Shown here in pieces: positions 24,812 to 33,415 of a stretch of DNA of 60,078 nucleotides; positions within the stretch are counted from its first letter, which is position 1; the number at the start of each line of letters is the position of its first letter. A program made the translations under genes and the position numbers. The notes under the pieces are model-generated. The model was not told where the DNA came from. It worked only from the letters and a program-made list of their open reading frames with translations, and searched no databases. The stretch is from Calothrix anomala FACHB-343 (GTDB lineage Bacteria; Cyanobacteriota; Cyanobacteriia; Cyanobacteriales; Nostocaceae), in assembly GCF_014696435.1 (NCBI RefSeq), contig NZ_JACJQG010000062.1, positions 1 to 60,078 on the forward strand. The letters run 5' to 3'.

Positions 24812-27800
24812 ATGAAGCGCGACTCTACTGGTAAGTTTGTGAGGAATTGGGAATTAGAAAGCAAACAACGGGTTAGTGTCACGCTTACCAATACAGCATG
24901 GCGATCGCTCGATGCGGCAGCCCAAAAGCAAGGAATTTCGCGATCGGAATTGATTGAATGCTTTGCACGGAGCTTGGGAACAGAGGAACAGCCAGATTTC
25001 CCAGAAATGCAAGCAACTGCGGAAAATGCTGGATTACAAGCATCTATCGCTAATTTAGAACAGCAAATTCAGCATTTAGAGGCTGTAGTAGAAAAGACAC
25101 CAGATGCAATCGCCCGCATCGCTGCGCTAGAAACTGAACGAAAGGTGATTACTATCCTGGAAAGTATTACCGATGCTTTTGTGGCTTTTGATTGTGATTG
25201 GCGCTACACCTATATTAATCAAGCCGCCGCCAAAATTTTAAACCAATCGCCACAGGAACTCATTGGTAAAAATGTTTGGCATGAAGTGTTTCCCGAACTG
25301 ATCGATGGTATTGCTTATCAAGCGATGCATCGCGCTGTGGCTCAACAACTTCCGGTTTCTTGGGAGGAATATGGCGAACCTGTGGGGCGGTGGTTAGAAG
25401 TCCATGCTTATCCCTCTGCTGAAGGTGTGGCGGTATATTTTCGCGATATCACAGAACGCAAACAAACCGAAGCCGAACGCGATCGCTTAATGCAAGAATT
25501 GGAAATTGAACATGGGCGGTTTGTGGCGGTTTTGCGCCAGTTACCCACTGGGGTGCTGATTGCAGATGCAGCGACAGGTAAATTAGTTCTCGCTAACGAA
25601 CAAGCCAAGCAAATTGTCGGCTATAGCTATGAAGAATCCCTAGAACTGGAAGAATACGTCCCCCTTACTCCCTTTGTCGCCTTTGGTAGGGATGGAGAAA
25701 TGTATGCGCCTGATGATTATCCTTTAGCGCGATCGCTCCGCACTGGTGAAATCATCTCTAATGAAGAATTGACACTGCAAAATGATGGTAAGCAAACTTT
25801 TATTAGTGTCAATTCCGCACCCATCTTCAATAGCCAAAATCAAATTGTCGCAGCAGTCGCCGTATTTCAAGATATTACCGAGCGCAAGCAAATTGAAACA
25901 GCACTTAGGCAGCAAACCGCAGCTTTAGAAAATCAGCATAAATGGCTAGAAACTGTGTTGGATTTAATGCCAACGGCAACGGTATTTGTAGAACCAGCTA
26001 CAGGAAAAATCACCTTCACTAATCGGATTGCTAACGAATTAGCAGGTAGTGAAATCCCGAAAAATAAAGCTTTTGATGAGTATATTGATACTTATTACTG
26101 CACCGATGCCAATGGCGAACCTATTCCCAGAGAAAAAATGCCCTTGGTGTTGTTAGCAACAGGAAAACATCTGCAAAATTATCAAATCAACTGGCATACA
26201 CCAGGGGGTATTCGCTCTACACTGTGCTGGGGAGAAACTTTACCCGCAATGTATGGGTATCCGGAAACGGGTATTTGCATGTTTCAAGATGTAACTCATC
26301 TCAAACAGATTGAAGAAAATCTGCGGCAAACAGAAGAACGCTTGCAACTGGCTTTATCTTCCGCCCAGATAGTCGCCTGGGATATGGATTTAGTCAACAA
26401 TCGTGTAGTCTGTTCCCTTAATTCAGTTTGTGCTTGGGGCTTGGAAGCCAGCACAATCGAGGAATTTGTCACCAAAATTCATCCAGACGATCGCCAGCAA
26501 GTTTTGCAAGCAGCCGAAAACGCCGCCGCAGGCGAAAGGATTTATCAGCAAGAGTACCGGGTAATTGCCGCCGATGGTACGGTGCGCTGGCTAAATAGCC
26601 AAGGTAGAGTTTACCTGGATGCAACAGGGCGGGGAGCGCGGATGATAGGCGTTTCCGTGGATATTACAGAACGCCAACAACTGTTGGAAAAGTTGCAACA
26701 CAAGGAGAAACAACAGGAATTTTTAATTCAATTAAATGAAGCAATTCGCGCCATTGTTGAGCCAAAGGAAATTATGTGGCAGGTGGTATGCGCCACTGGG
26801 CAACATTTCCAAGTTACGCGCTGTACCTACGGCGAAATTGATTCCACCCAAGAATACGTCATTGTTGAGCGCGACTACTGCAACGGCGTCATCAGCGTTG
26901 TTGGCTCTCACCAGATGGATTCTTTTGGCCCGGAAATTATTACCCAACTCAAACAGGGGCAAACAATTGTTGTCGATGATGTGGATATCGATCCTCGAAC
27001 TCAGGGAGCAGGTGCGGCTGCTTTTGATGCCATTGAAACCAAATCGCTTTTATGCGTGCCTTTGGTTAAACAAGGCAAGTTTGTAGCCTTATTTGTATTA
27101 CACCATATATCTCCACGTCCCTGGACAGATGAGGAAGTGGCGCTAATGGAGCAAATTGCCGAGCAAACTTGGTTAGCCGTAGAGCGATCGCGCGCGGAAG
27201 AAGCTTTGCGGGAAAGTGAGGCGCATTTACAACTGGCGCTGAATGTCGGGCGTATGGGTTCCTGGGATTGGGAAGTGCAAACAGGAGCTTTACACTGGTC
27301 AGAAGGACATTTTACCGTGCTAGGGTTGCAACCTTATGAATGTCAACCCGCTTATGAAGTTTGGTCTAGTCGGGTACATCCCGATGATTTAGCTACAGCC
27401 GAAGCCACCCTAGAGCAAGCCATGCAGCAAAGGAAAGATTACCATCACGAATATCGTTTGCGGTGGACAGATGGCTCAATTCACTGGGTAGAAGCTAGAG
27501 GACAGGCTACATACGATTACCTGGGAAAACCGAAAAATTCCATTGGCGTAGTCATTGATATTACCGAACGCAAGCAAGCAGAACAAGAAAGAGAACGCTT
27601 GCTAAAGCGCGAACGCATCGCCCGGATGCAAGTAGAAACCATACAACGGCAATTAGCAACTATTTTTGAAACTTCCCCGGTGGGTATGGGGTTTTTAGAT
27701 AGCCAGCAGCGATTTATTGCCATTAATGAAGCATTAGCCCAAATCAACGGGTTAACGCGGGAACAACATTTAGGAAATTCGATTCCGCAGCTATTTAGTG

Positions 27801-29704
27801 AATCAGACCCCCGATTAGTCGCCGTTTTCGAGGAGATTTACAAGACTGGTAATCGCTTTATCTCACCTAACTTTGCAGTAAATGTTCCAGCACGCAGCGA
27901 TCGCTCTCCCGGTTATTACAATGTTTACTATCTACCCACAACCAACGCCAATCATCAAGTCGAAGATGTTTTGGTGTATGTGGTAGATGTAACAGAACGT
28001 GTAAGGTTAGAGCGCGATCAACGTTTTCTAGGAGAAGCCAGCGCAGTTTTAGCATCTTCTCTCGATTACCAAATTACCCTAGAGCGGGTAGCACAATTAG
28101 CAGTACCAGAGTTAGCCGACTGGTGTACAGTCCACATCGTTAAAGAAGATGGTTGCATTGAACAGATTGCTGTCGCCCACGCCGATCCAGGTAAACTGCA
28201 ATGGGCAGAAGAAATTCGGTGCAAATATCCTTTGAACCCCGATGATCCCAGAGGTGCGGCGTTAACTTTACGCACAGGTGAATCGCAGTTAATCGCAGAT
28301 ATCCCCGATGAATTGCTAGTGCAAGCTGCGCGCAGTGCCGAACATTTAGAGATTTTGCGCTCTGTAGGCTTTAAAGCTTTTATGTCAGTACCATTACGCA
28401 CACAAAACCGAATTTTTGGTGTAATTTCTTTTATATCTGCCGAATCAGGGCAAGTTTACGACCAGGGCAATTTACAATTAGCCGAGGAACTAGCTCACCG
28501 TGCATCCTTAGCAATTGATAATGCCCAATTGTACCGCAGGGCGCAAAGCGATCGCGCTAAAGCCGAAGCCGCCAATAGAATTAAAGATGAATTTCTCGCC
28601 GTACTATCTCACGAATTGCGATCGCCCCTGAATCCGATTTTAGGTTGGACAAAACTTCTCCGCAGTCAGCAGTTAAACCCCGCAAAAATCGACCAAGCCT
28701 TAGAAACCATCGAACGCAATGCCAAATTACAAGCCCAATTAATTGAAGATTTACTCGATGTTTCCCGCATTCTTCAAGGGAAAATGTCTTTAAACGTCGC
28801 CCCAGTCAATTTAGCTGCAACCATTGAAGCAGCCAACGAAACAGTGAGACTAGCCGCCGAAGCCAAGAATATTCACATCCAAACCATACTTAACCCGATT
28901 TCCGGCACAGTTTCCGGCGATACCAACCGTTTACAACAAGTTATCTGGAATTTGTTAGCGAACGCTGTCAAATTCACCCCCCCTGGTGGAGAAGTTGAGG
29001 TAGAACTACAACAGGTGGGGATGTATGCACAAATTCAAGTTACAGATACAGGAATTGGTATCAGCCGAGAATTTTTACCTTATGTCTTTGAATACTTCCG
29101 CCAAGAAGACGGCGCAACCACCAGAAAATTTGGCGGTTTAGGATTAGGATTAGCCATTGTCCGCCATTTAACAGAACTGCATGGGGGAACAGTCTTTGCA
29201 GATAGCCCCGGACAGAATCTGGGCGCAACCTTCACAGTTAAGTTACCATTAAATATAGTTGAGTCAGATTTATCTGGCGATGCTAGCAATTTGCAAAGCG
29301 CGATCGACCTTAACGGTATGCAGATATTAGTTGTCGATGATGATGCAGATATGCGCGACTTAGCAGAATTCATCCTCACCCAAGCTGGCGCACAAGTAAC
29401 TACAGCCGATTCTGCATTGCAAGTTTTAACTTTATTACAGCAATCGCTCCCAGATTTACTAGTATCTGACATAGGTATGCCAGAAATGGACGGCTATTGC
29501 CTAATTCGGCAAATTCGACAATACCCACCGCAACAGGGAGGAAATTTACCCGCGATCGCACTTTCCGCCTATGCAGGAGAAATCAACCAGCAACAAGCCC
29601 TACAAGCCGGATTTCAACAGCATATCCCCAAACCCATCGACCCAGATGAGTTAGTCAGGATAATTGCATTGTTAATGGGAAATATTACAGAAAGTCGGCA
29701 GTAA
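24812..29704 (+). CDS. Hybrid histidine kinase: RHH-like N terminus, multiple PAS and two GAF domains, REC
   Basis: This 1630-residue soluble protein begins with a ribbon-helix-helix-like segment (about 18-56, RVSVTLTNTAWRSLDAAAQK, then GISRSELIE). A coiled coil (75-112) follows. PAS domains lie at about 113-220, 232-365, 375-500 and 508-625, each ending DITERK or similar. GAF 1 spans about 635-795, two more PAS about 805-925 and 945-1065, and GAF 2 about 1072-1245. HisKA lies at 1258-1325 with phospho-His in LSHELRSPLNPILGW. The HATPase (1370-1480) has N, G1 and G2 boxes (NLLANAVKF, DTGIGIS, GGLGLGLAIV). The C-terminal REC domain (1503-1625) has DDD and phospho-Asp in VSDIGMPEMDG. Neither GAF shows an obvious bilin-binding DCF or CxH motif that I could assign. 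The RHH-like start suggests dimerisation or DNA contact. The kinase core resembles that of the gene at 44725-48639. The gene is bracketed by repeat arrays. Confidence 0.93.
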   Translation: MKRDSTGKFVRNWELESKQRVSVTLTNTAWRSLDAAAQKQGISRSELIECFARSLGTEEQPDFPEMQATAENAGLQASIANLEQQIQHLEAVVEKTPDAIARIAALETERKVITILESITDAFVAFDCDWRYTYINQAAAKILNQSPQELIGKNVWHEVFPELIDGIAYQAMHRAVAQQLPVSWEEYGEPVGRWLEVHAYPSAEGVAVYFRDITERKQTEAERDRLMQELEIEHGRFVAVLRQLPTGVLIADAATGKLVLANEQAKQIVGYSYEESLELEEYVPLTPFVAFGRDGEMYAPDDYPLARSLRTGEIISNEELTLQNDGKQTFISVNSAPIFNSQNQIVAAVAVFQDITERKQIETALRQQTAALENQHKWLETVLDLMPTATVFVEPATGKITFTNRIANELAGSEIPKNKAFDEYIDTYYCTDANGEPIPREKMPLVLLATGKHLQNYQINWHTPGGIRSTLCWGETLPAMYGYPETGICMFQDVTHLKQIEENLRQTEERLQLALSSAQIVAWDMDLVNNRVVCSLNSVCAWGLEASTIEEFVTKIHPDDRQQVLQAAENAAAGERIYQQEYRVIAADGTVRWLNSQGRVYLDATGRGARMIGVSVDITERQQLLEKLQHKEKQQEFLIQLNEAIRAIVEPKEIMWQVVCATGQHFQVTRCTYGEIDSTQEYVIVERDYCNGVISVVGSHQMDSFGPEIITQLKQGQTIVVDDVDIDPRTQGAGAAAFDAIETKSLLCVPLVKQGKFVALFVLHHISPRPWTDEEVALMEQIAEQTWLAVERSRAEEALRESEAHLQLALNVGRMGSWDWEVQTGALHWSEGHFTVLGLQPYECQPAYEVWSSRVHPDDLATAEATLEQAMQQRKDYHHEYRLRWTDGSIHWVEARGQATYDYLGKPKNSIGVVIDITERKQAEQERERLLKRERIARMQVETIQRQLATIFETSPVGMGFLDSQQRFIAINEALAQINGLTREQHLGNSIPQLFSESDPRLVAVFEEIYKTGNRFISPNFAVNVPARSDRSPGYYNVYYLPTTNANHQVEDVLVYVVDVTERVRLERDQRFLGEASAVLASSLDYQITLERVAQLAVPELADWCTVHIVKEDGCIEQIAVAHADPGKLQWAEEIRCKYPLNPDDPRGAALTLRTGESQLIADIPDELLVQAARSAEHLEILRSVGFKAFMSVPLRTQNRIFGVISFISAESGQVYDQGNLQLAEELAHRASLAIDNAQLYRRAQSDRAKAEAANRIKDEFLAVLSHELRSPLNPILGWTKLLRSQQLNPAKIDQALETIERNAKLQAQLIEDLLDVSRILQGKMSLNVAPVNLAATIEAANETVRLAAEAKNIHIQTILNPISGTVSGDTNRLQQVIWNLLANAVKFTPPGGEVEVELQQVGMYAQIQVTDTGIGISREFLPYVFEYFRQEDGATTRKFGGLGLGLAIVRHLTELHGGTVFADSPGQNLGATFTVKLPLNIVESDLSGDASNLQSAIDLNGMQILVVDDDADMRDLAEFILTQAGAQVTTADSALQVLTLLQQSLPDLLVSDIGMPEMDGYCLIRQIRQYPPQQGGNLPAIALSAYAGEINQQQALQAGFQQHIPKPIDPDELVRIIALLMGNITESRQ

Positions 29705-29920
29705 AACTCACTCGGCGTTGCTGATTAAGGAGATGATTCAGGCTGACGCAGGGACGCAGGGATACCCAGACGCGGAGACGCAAAGACACCCAAACGCGAA
29801 GATACGGCATGGGAAAAGCCTTGCCCTTATAATTTGTAATATAACTGCGTACCACAATTGAATGCAAAACCCTATAGCTAGAAAAAACAGTCTTTGATAT
29901 AGAGGAATGAGGATAAAAGC

Positions 29921-30205
29921 CTCATTCACGAGCAAAAAAGACTCATTAACCAGTATCAAAGACTCATTAACCAGTATCAAAGCCTCATTAACCAGTATCA
30001 AAGACTCGTTAACCAGTATCAAAGACTCGTTCGCGAGCAAAAAAGCCTCATTAACCAGTATCAAAGACTCGTTAACCAGTATTAAAGACTCGTTCGCGAG
30101 TAAAAAAGACTCGTTAACCAGTATCAAAGACTCGTTCGCGAGTAAAAAAGCCTCATTAACCAGTATCAAAGACTCGTTCGCGAGTAAAAAAGACTCGTGA
30201 ATGAG
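29921..30205. repeat. 21-bp-period repeat array 2 (13.5 units)
   Basis: Thirteen units of exactly 21 bp plus a closing half unit (CTCGTGAATGAG). Two unit types alternate irregularly: CTCGTTCGCGAG or CTCATTCACGAG with linker CAAAAAAGA/TAAAAAAGC, and CTCATTAACCAG or CTCGTTAACCAG with linker TATCAAAGA. The first type keeps dyad symmetry; the second breaks it in one arm. As in array 1, the first unit is CTCATTCACGAG and the last ends AATGAG. The preceding 29705-29920 stretch is a GACGC(A/G)GG-like low-complexity run followed by plain AT-rich sequence, with no gene. Confidence 0.9.
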
Positions 30206-30211
30206 AATTGA

Positions 30212-30315
30212 TAGCGGTTCTCACTTGGATTAAATACAAAATTATATCATCGCCTGTAGGGGCATCGGCACTGCCGTGCCCTCAAGATTTTATTGGACTC
30301 AACCGAAAACCGCTA
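30212..30315. mobile_element. 104-bp hairpin element, family C
   Basis: The ends TAGCGGTT (30212) and AACCGCTA (30308-30315) are inverted repeats, extendable with one mismatch. The core GGGGCATCGGCACTGCCGTG resembles that of family A. It lies between array 2 and the right duplicated flank. The left flank shows AATTTAATACAGGCG with no element at the same junction, so this is a second filled/empty pair. Confidence 0.7.
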
Positions 30316-30441
30316 TATACAGGCGATCGCACAATTTTGGCTAACTTCCTAGTCAACACACAGCTTACTTCCCAAACTACGACTGAAAGCCTAACGTACA
30401 AGAAAAGCGATCGCATTACATAACTCGGTTCTCAATGAAAT
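30316..30441. repeat. Right copy of the duplicated flank around the histidine kinase
   Basis: Homologous to 24237-24360 plus 24464-24483, without the family-A element. It ends ACTCGGTTCTCAATGAAA. Homology then stops and the leader of the short CRISPR array follows. Confidence 0.65.
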
Positions 30442-30745
30442 CTCACTGCGATGCTTAAATTTAACAGAAATCACTCGTTACTTGTAACAAATCAGTAACA
30501 AATTTGACTTAATTAGCTCAAAAATTTTATATTAAAAATAGTTTGTGTCGCTCATCGACACCACTCACCAGAACCTTGAAAACCGCATAACTTCGTTGAC
30601 TGGTGTCGATTGCTTGCACAGCCAAGTTTCCAGGCTGTGAAATGCCTAAATTATTGATAATTTCTGTAGCTTATTGACATTATAAAAAGTGGTGTCGATT
30701 GGGGGGTCTACAACTCTCTCCCCGCAAGGCTTCCAGAAGTGAACT
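30442..30745 (+). promoter_or_regulatory. Probable leader of the short CRISPR array
   Basis: This gene-free AT-rich stretch lies on the side where the repeats are intact. CCAGAACCTTGA at 30568-30579 is shared with the presumed leader of the long array (56154-56165, opposite strand) at a similar distance from the first repeat. Three copies of the GGTGTCGAT motif (two direct, one inverted as ATCGACACC) lie between 30552 and 30700. Leader side is inferred; no promoter was defined. Confidence 0.5.
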
Positions 30746-30991
30746 CTTTACACTTACCTCGCCCCGCAAGGGGATGGAAACTTCTGTAGGTTGATTGGTT
30801 TGAAGAACTGCGTCTGACTTTACACTTACCTCGCCCCGAAAGGGAATGGAAACAAAATAATGCCTGTGGTTGTTCCTCCGTAGATTAGACTTTACACTTA
30901 CCTCGCCCCGAAAGGGGATGGAAACAAATGTAATCAAACGGAATTAAAGTGCTTTGCTTTACACTTACCTGGCCCCGCAAGGGGATGAAAC
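30746..30991 (+). CRISPR. Short CRISPR array, 4 repeats and 3 spacers, no cas genes nearby
   Basis: The 36-bp repeats start CTTTACACTTACC and end GGGGATGGAAAC around a CCCCGCAAGGGG palindrome. They lie at 30746-30781, 30818-30853, 30890-30925 and 30957-30991. The last is degenerate (one substitution and one missing base), which puts the leader on the left. Spacers are 30782-30817, 30854-30889 and 30926-30956 (36, 36 and 31 bp) and differ from each other. The 3' ATGGAAAC handle is like those of cyanobacterial type I and III repeats. The minus-strand open frame across it is an artefact of repeat periodicity. Confidence 0.93.
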
Positions 30992-30995
30992 GAAA

Positions 30996-31108
30996 GGGAG
31001 GAGGGCACGGCAATGCCGATGCCCCTACCTTTCGCCCCGCAAGGGGATAAGAGCAAAAAAGAACCCCTTGTGGGGATGAAAGATAATTGAAAATTAGAGC
31101 GATCGCAC
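30996..31108. repeat. 113-bp repeat with a CRISPR-like core, copy 2
   Basis: Nearly identical to 24489-24600. It begins 4 bp after the terminal repeat of the short array and holds another CGCCCCGCAAGGGGAT core, as if an old array end had been copied together with a hairpin element. Confidence 0.7.
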
Positions 31109-31226
31109 CAAAGCTGGTTGATTGTTGAAGAGTTGACTTTTAAACATATCGCAAAAGTCTAACAATAAGCTACCATATCCCCTAATTCCTGTTGGGTCTT
31201 TAAGTGGGGAGTCGTAAAAGTTCAGT

Positions 31227-32351
31227 ATGAGTACAATCGAAGATATCAAAACTCAAAGCGCCAATCACCTACAAGCGATCGCCGAACAATTTACAATTCA
31301 AGGTAAAGTTAGAGATATTCAAGCTTTTGGCAGTGGTAATATTAATGACACTTTTTTAGTTACTCTAGATGGGGAAACTGAACAAAATTTTGTATTGCAA
31401 CGCATTAATACACAAGTATTCCGTCAGCCGGAATTGATTATGCATAATATGTGTACTTTCACTGAGCATATTCGCCAAGGGCTACAAAAACAACCCCTAA
31501 ATCGACGCTGGGAAGTACCGCGAGTACTGTTTACCCAGGATGGAAAAGATAACTGGAAAGATGCTAACGGTGCATTTTGGCGGGCGATTAGTTTTATTAG
31601 TAATTCCCAGTCATTTGATACAATGAGCGATCGCGCTCAAGCTGGCGAAGTTGGTTATGCTTTGGGGATGTTCCACAATTTAATCAGCGATTTACCACCA
31701 GAAAAACTTGCTGATACCTTAGAAGGGTTTCACATTACGCCGCGTTATTTGGAACAATATCACAAAGTTCTGGCAACTACATCTGTAGAGAAAACAGCAG
31801 AGGTAAATTATTGCTTGCAATTTGTGAGCGATCGCCAAAATTTTGTGCATACTTTAGAAGATGCCAAAGCTACAGGTAAATTACCTCTGCGTTTGATGCA
31901 TGGCGATCCCAAAATTAATAACGTGATGTTTGATACTGTGACTGGTTTAGCTGTCAGTGTAATTGACTTAGATACCGTTAAACCTGGTTTAGTACATTAC
32001 GATATTGGCGATTGTTTGCGTTCTGGTTGCAATCCATCGGGTGAAGAAACAGCAGATTGGCAAAATGTTGTGTTTGATACTGATATTTGTCAAGGGATAT
32101 TGCAAGGATATCTGTCTGTCGCTAAAGCGTTTCTCACCGAAAATGATTATGTATATATGTATGATGCGATTCGGTTAATAGCTTTTGAATTAGGGTTAAG
32201 ATTTTTTACAGATCATTTAGCAGGGAATGTCTATTTTAAAGTTAAACATCCAGAACATAACTTAGCTAGAGCGCTAGTACAATTTGCCTTAACCAAAAGC
32301 ATTGAAATTCAGGAAAGTCAAATTCGCGCCATAATTCAGGATGTAAAATGA
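31227..32351 (+). CDS. APH-fold kinase, N-acetylhexosamine-kinase-like
   Basis: This 374-residue protein of the aminoglycoside phosphotransferase/choline kinase fold most resembles the N-acetylhexosamine 1-kinase (NahK) branch. An N-terminal FGSGNINDTFLV is the nucleotide loop and FVLQRINTQVF follows. The catalytic block MHGDPKINNVMFD has His225 and Asp227. VIDLDTVKPGLVHYDIGDCL is the metal-binding aspartate motif. It probably phosphorylates a sugar or amino sugar; the exact substrate is unknown. The stop overlaps the next start by 4 bp (ATGA), so the two genes are translationally coupled. The start ATG at 31227 is the first reasonable one. Confidence 0.85.
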   Translation: MSTIEDIKTQSANHLQAIAEQFTIQGKVRDIQAFGSGNINDTFLVTLDGETEQNFVLQRINTQVFRQPELIMHNMCTFTEHIRQGLQKQPLNRRWEVPRVLFTQDGKDNWKDANGAFWRAISFISNSQSFDTMSDRAQAGEVGYALGMFHNLISDLPPEKLADTLEGFHITPRYLEQYHKVLATTSVEKTAEVNYCLQFVSDRQNFVHTLEDAKATGKLPLRLMHGDPKINNVMFDTVTGLAVSVIDLDTVKPGLVHYDIGDCLRSGCNPSGEETADWQNVVFDTDICQGILQGYLSVAKAFLTENDYVYMYDAIRLIAFELGLRFFTDHLAGNVYFKVKHPEHNLARALVQFALTKSIEIQESQIRAIIQDVK

Positions 32352-32890
32352 GCAATCAATCATTTTCTCTGCAACCTTTCCCCGGTACTGGGCAATTACT
32401 TAATATAGAAATTGCCGCTAAAATTGCTCGCAATAGTAATAAATTGGCGATTGAATATACTTTAGTTGGTAATATCAAAGAAATTGCCATCAGTTCACCA
32501 TCACCAACACCATCGCGCAAGCATCAACTGTGGGAAGATACTTGCTTTGAGTTTTTCTTAGGAATGCAGAATTCTCCAGGTTATTGGGAATTTAATCTTT
32601 CCCCATCTGGTGATTGGAATGTTTACCGCTTTGATAATTATCGTCAAGGAATGCAAGAGGAAACAGCTTTTTCTGCATTGCCGTTTATTGTGCAACAGCA
32701 AGGAGATAGTTTACAACTGACTCTAGAATTCGATTTAGATAAAATTCTTCCTTTAGAACAAGCTTTAGAAGTTGCGATTACCACGGTGATTAAAAGCAGA
32801 AATGGTGAAGTAACTTATTGGGCGTTGATTCATCAAGGTGCTGAGGCTGACTTTCACCGCAGAGATAGTTTTATAGCGGTTGACTGTTGA
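32348..32890 (+). CDS. DOMON-like domain protein
   Basis: This 180-residue soluble protein is predicted to be mostly beta, with HQLWEDTCFEFFLG, GYWEFNLSPSGDWNVYRFD and FHRRDSFIAVDC. These match the conserved blocks I associate with cyanobacterial DOMON-like proteins, a sugar- or heme-binding beta-sandwich type. No signal peptide. Coupled to the sugar-kinase-like gene by ATGA overlap, so a carbohydrate ligand would make sense. The last codons and the stop codon (GTTGACTGTTGA) are part of a GTTGACT heptamer repeat, which means the repeat now defines the C terminus. Confidence 0.75.
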   Translation: MSNQSFSLQPFPGTGQLLNIEIAAKIARNSNKLAIEYTLVGNIKEIAISSPSPTPSRKHQLWEDTCFEFFLGMQNSPGYWEFNLSPSGDWNVYRFDNYRQGMQEETAFSALPFIVQQQGDSLQLTLEFDLDKILPLEQALEVAITTVIKSRNGEVTYWALIHQGAEADFHRRDSFIAVDC

Positions 32891-32905
32891 CTGTTGACTG
32901 TTGAC
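32879..32905. repeat. GTTGACT heptamer repeat overlapping the end of a gene
   Basis: Nearly four units of GTTGACT. The first 12 bp encode Val-Asp-Cys-stop of the DOMON-like protein. Confidence 0.9.
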
Positions 32906-32931
32906 AGAGTTGAAAGCCTTGTATTGTCAGT

Positions 32932-33008
32932 AGATGTAGGTTGGGTTGAGGAACTTCAACACCTTGCAGATGTTGGGTTTCACTTCGTTCTACCCAACCT
33001 ACACATCT
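32932..33008. repeat. 77-bp hairpin element
   Basis: AGATGTAGGTTGGGT at the left and ACCCAACCTACACATCT at the right form long arms with one bulge. The inside repeats GTTGGGTT/TTGAGGAAC motifs. A related fragment (GTAGGTTGGGTTGAGGAACG) sits at 54790-54809 beside the long CRISPR array. Noncoding. Confidence 0.7.
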
Positions 33009-33018
33009 GGATTCTTAG

Positions 33019-33049
33019 TTTTGAATTTTGAATTTTGAATTTTGAATTG
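33019..33049. repeat. TTTTGAA tandem repeat
   Basis: About four units of TTTTGAA. The remaining gap to 33415 is AT-rich with one HIP1 site and shows no gene. Confidence 0.8.
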
Positions 33050-33415
33050 TTAGTAACCTCAACTTCTCTATATTTTCAGTAACTTTTGTTACTTTTACCG
33101 CAAAAGTCGTGAATAACAGCTATATGTTGCGGTTTCCTGCACCTTGACAACGATTTGGTTTTGTTATTTGATGCGATCGCATTCCTTAATATAGGATTCT
33201 ACTGATAATTAAAAATTAATCGCGAATATTTATCACAATACAAACTTATTACCGAACCAAGACAAGAGAAAAAATCGCTGACTTGAGCTTGTACCGATGT
33301 ATCTGATAATTCAGTGTATAAAAAGCAGCGACAAACCCTCATAAAAACCATGATATAAAATCAAGAGAGGCATGATAAGTTTTAAATCCATCGTCCTCCC
33401 TTAGAGCTTTGCCTT

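Noticed and set aside
29738-30200. Long frames on both strands across the second 21-bp array
   Set aside because: Same periodicity effect. The minus-strand frame continues into low-complexity sequence.
30208-30423. 71-codon frame after array 2
   Set aside because: It runs through the family-C hairpin element and the duplicated flank.
30680-30937. Minus-strand frame with repeated SIPFRGEVSVKS
   Set aside because: Translated repeats of the short CRISPR array.
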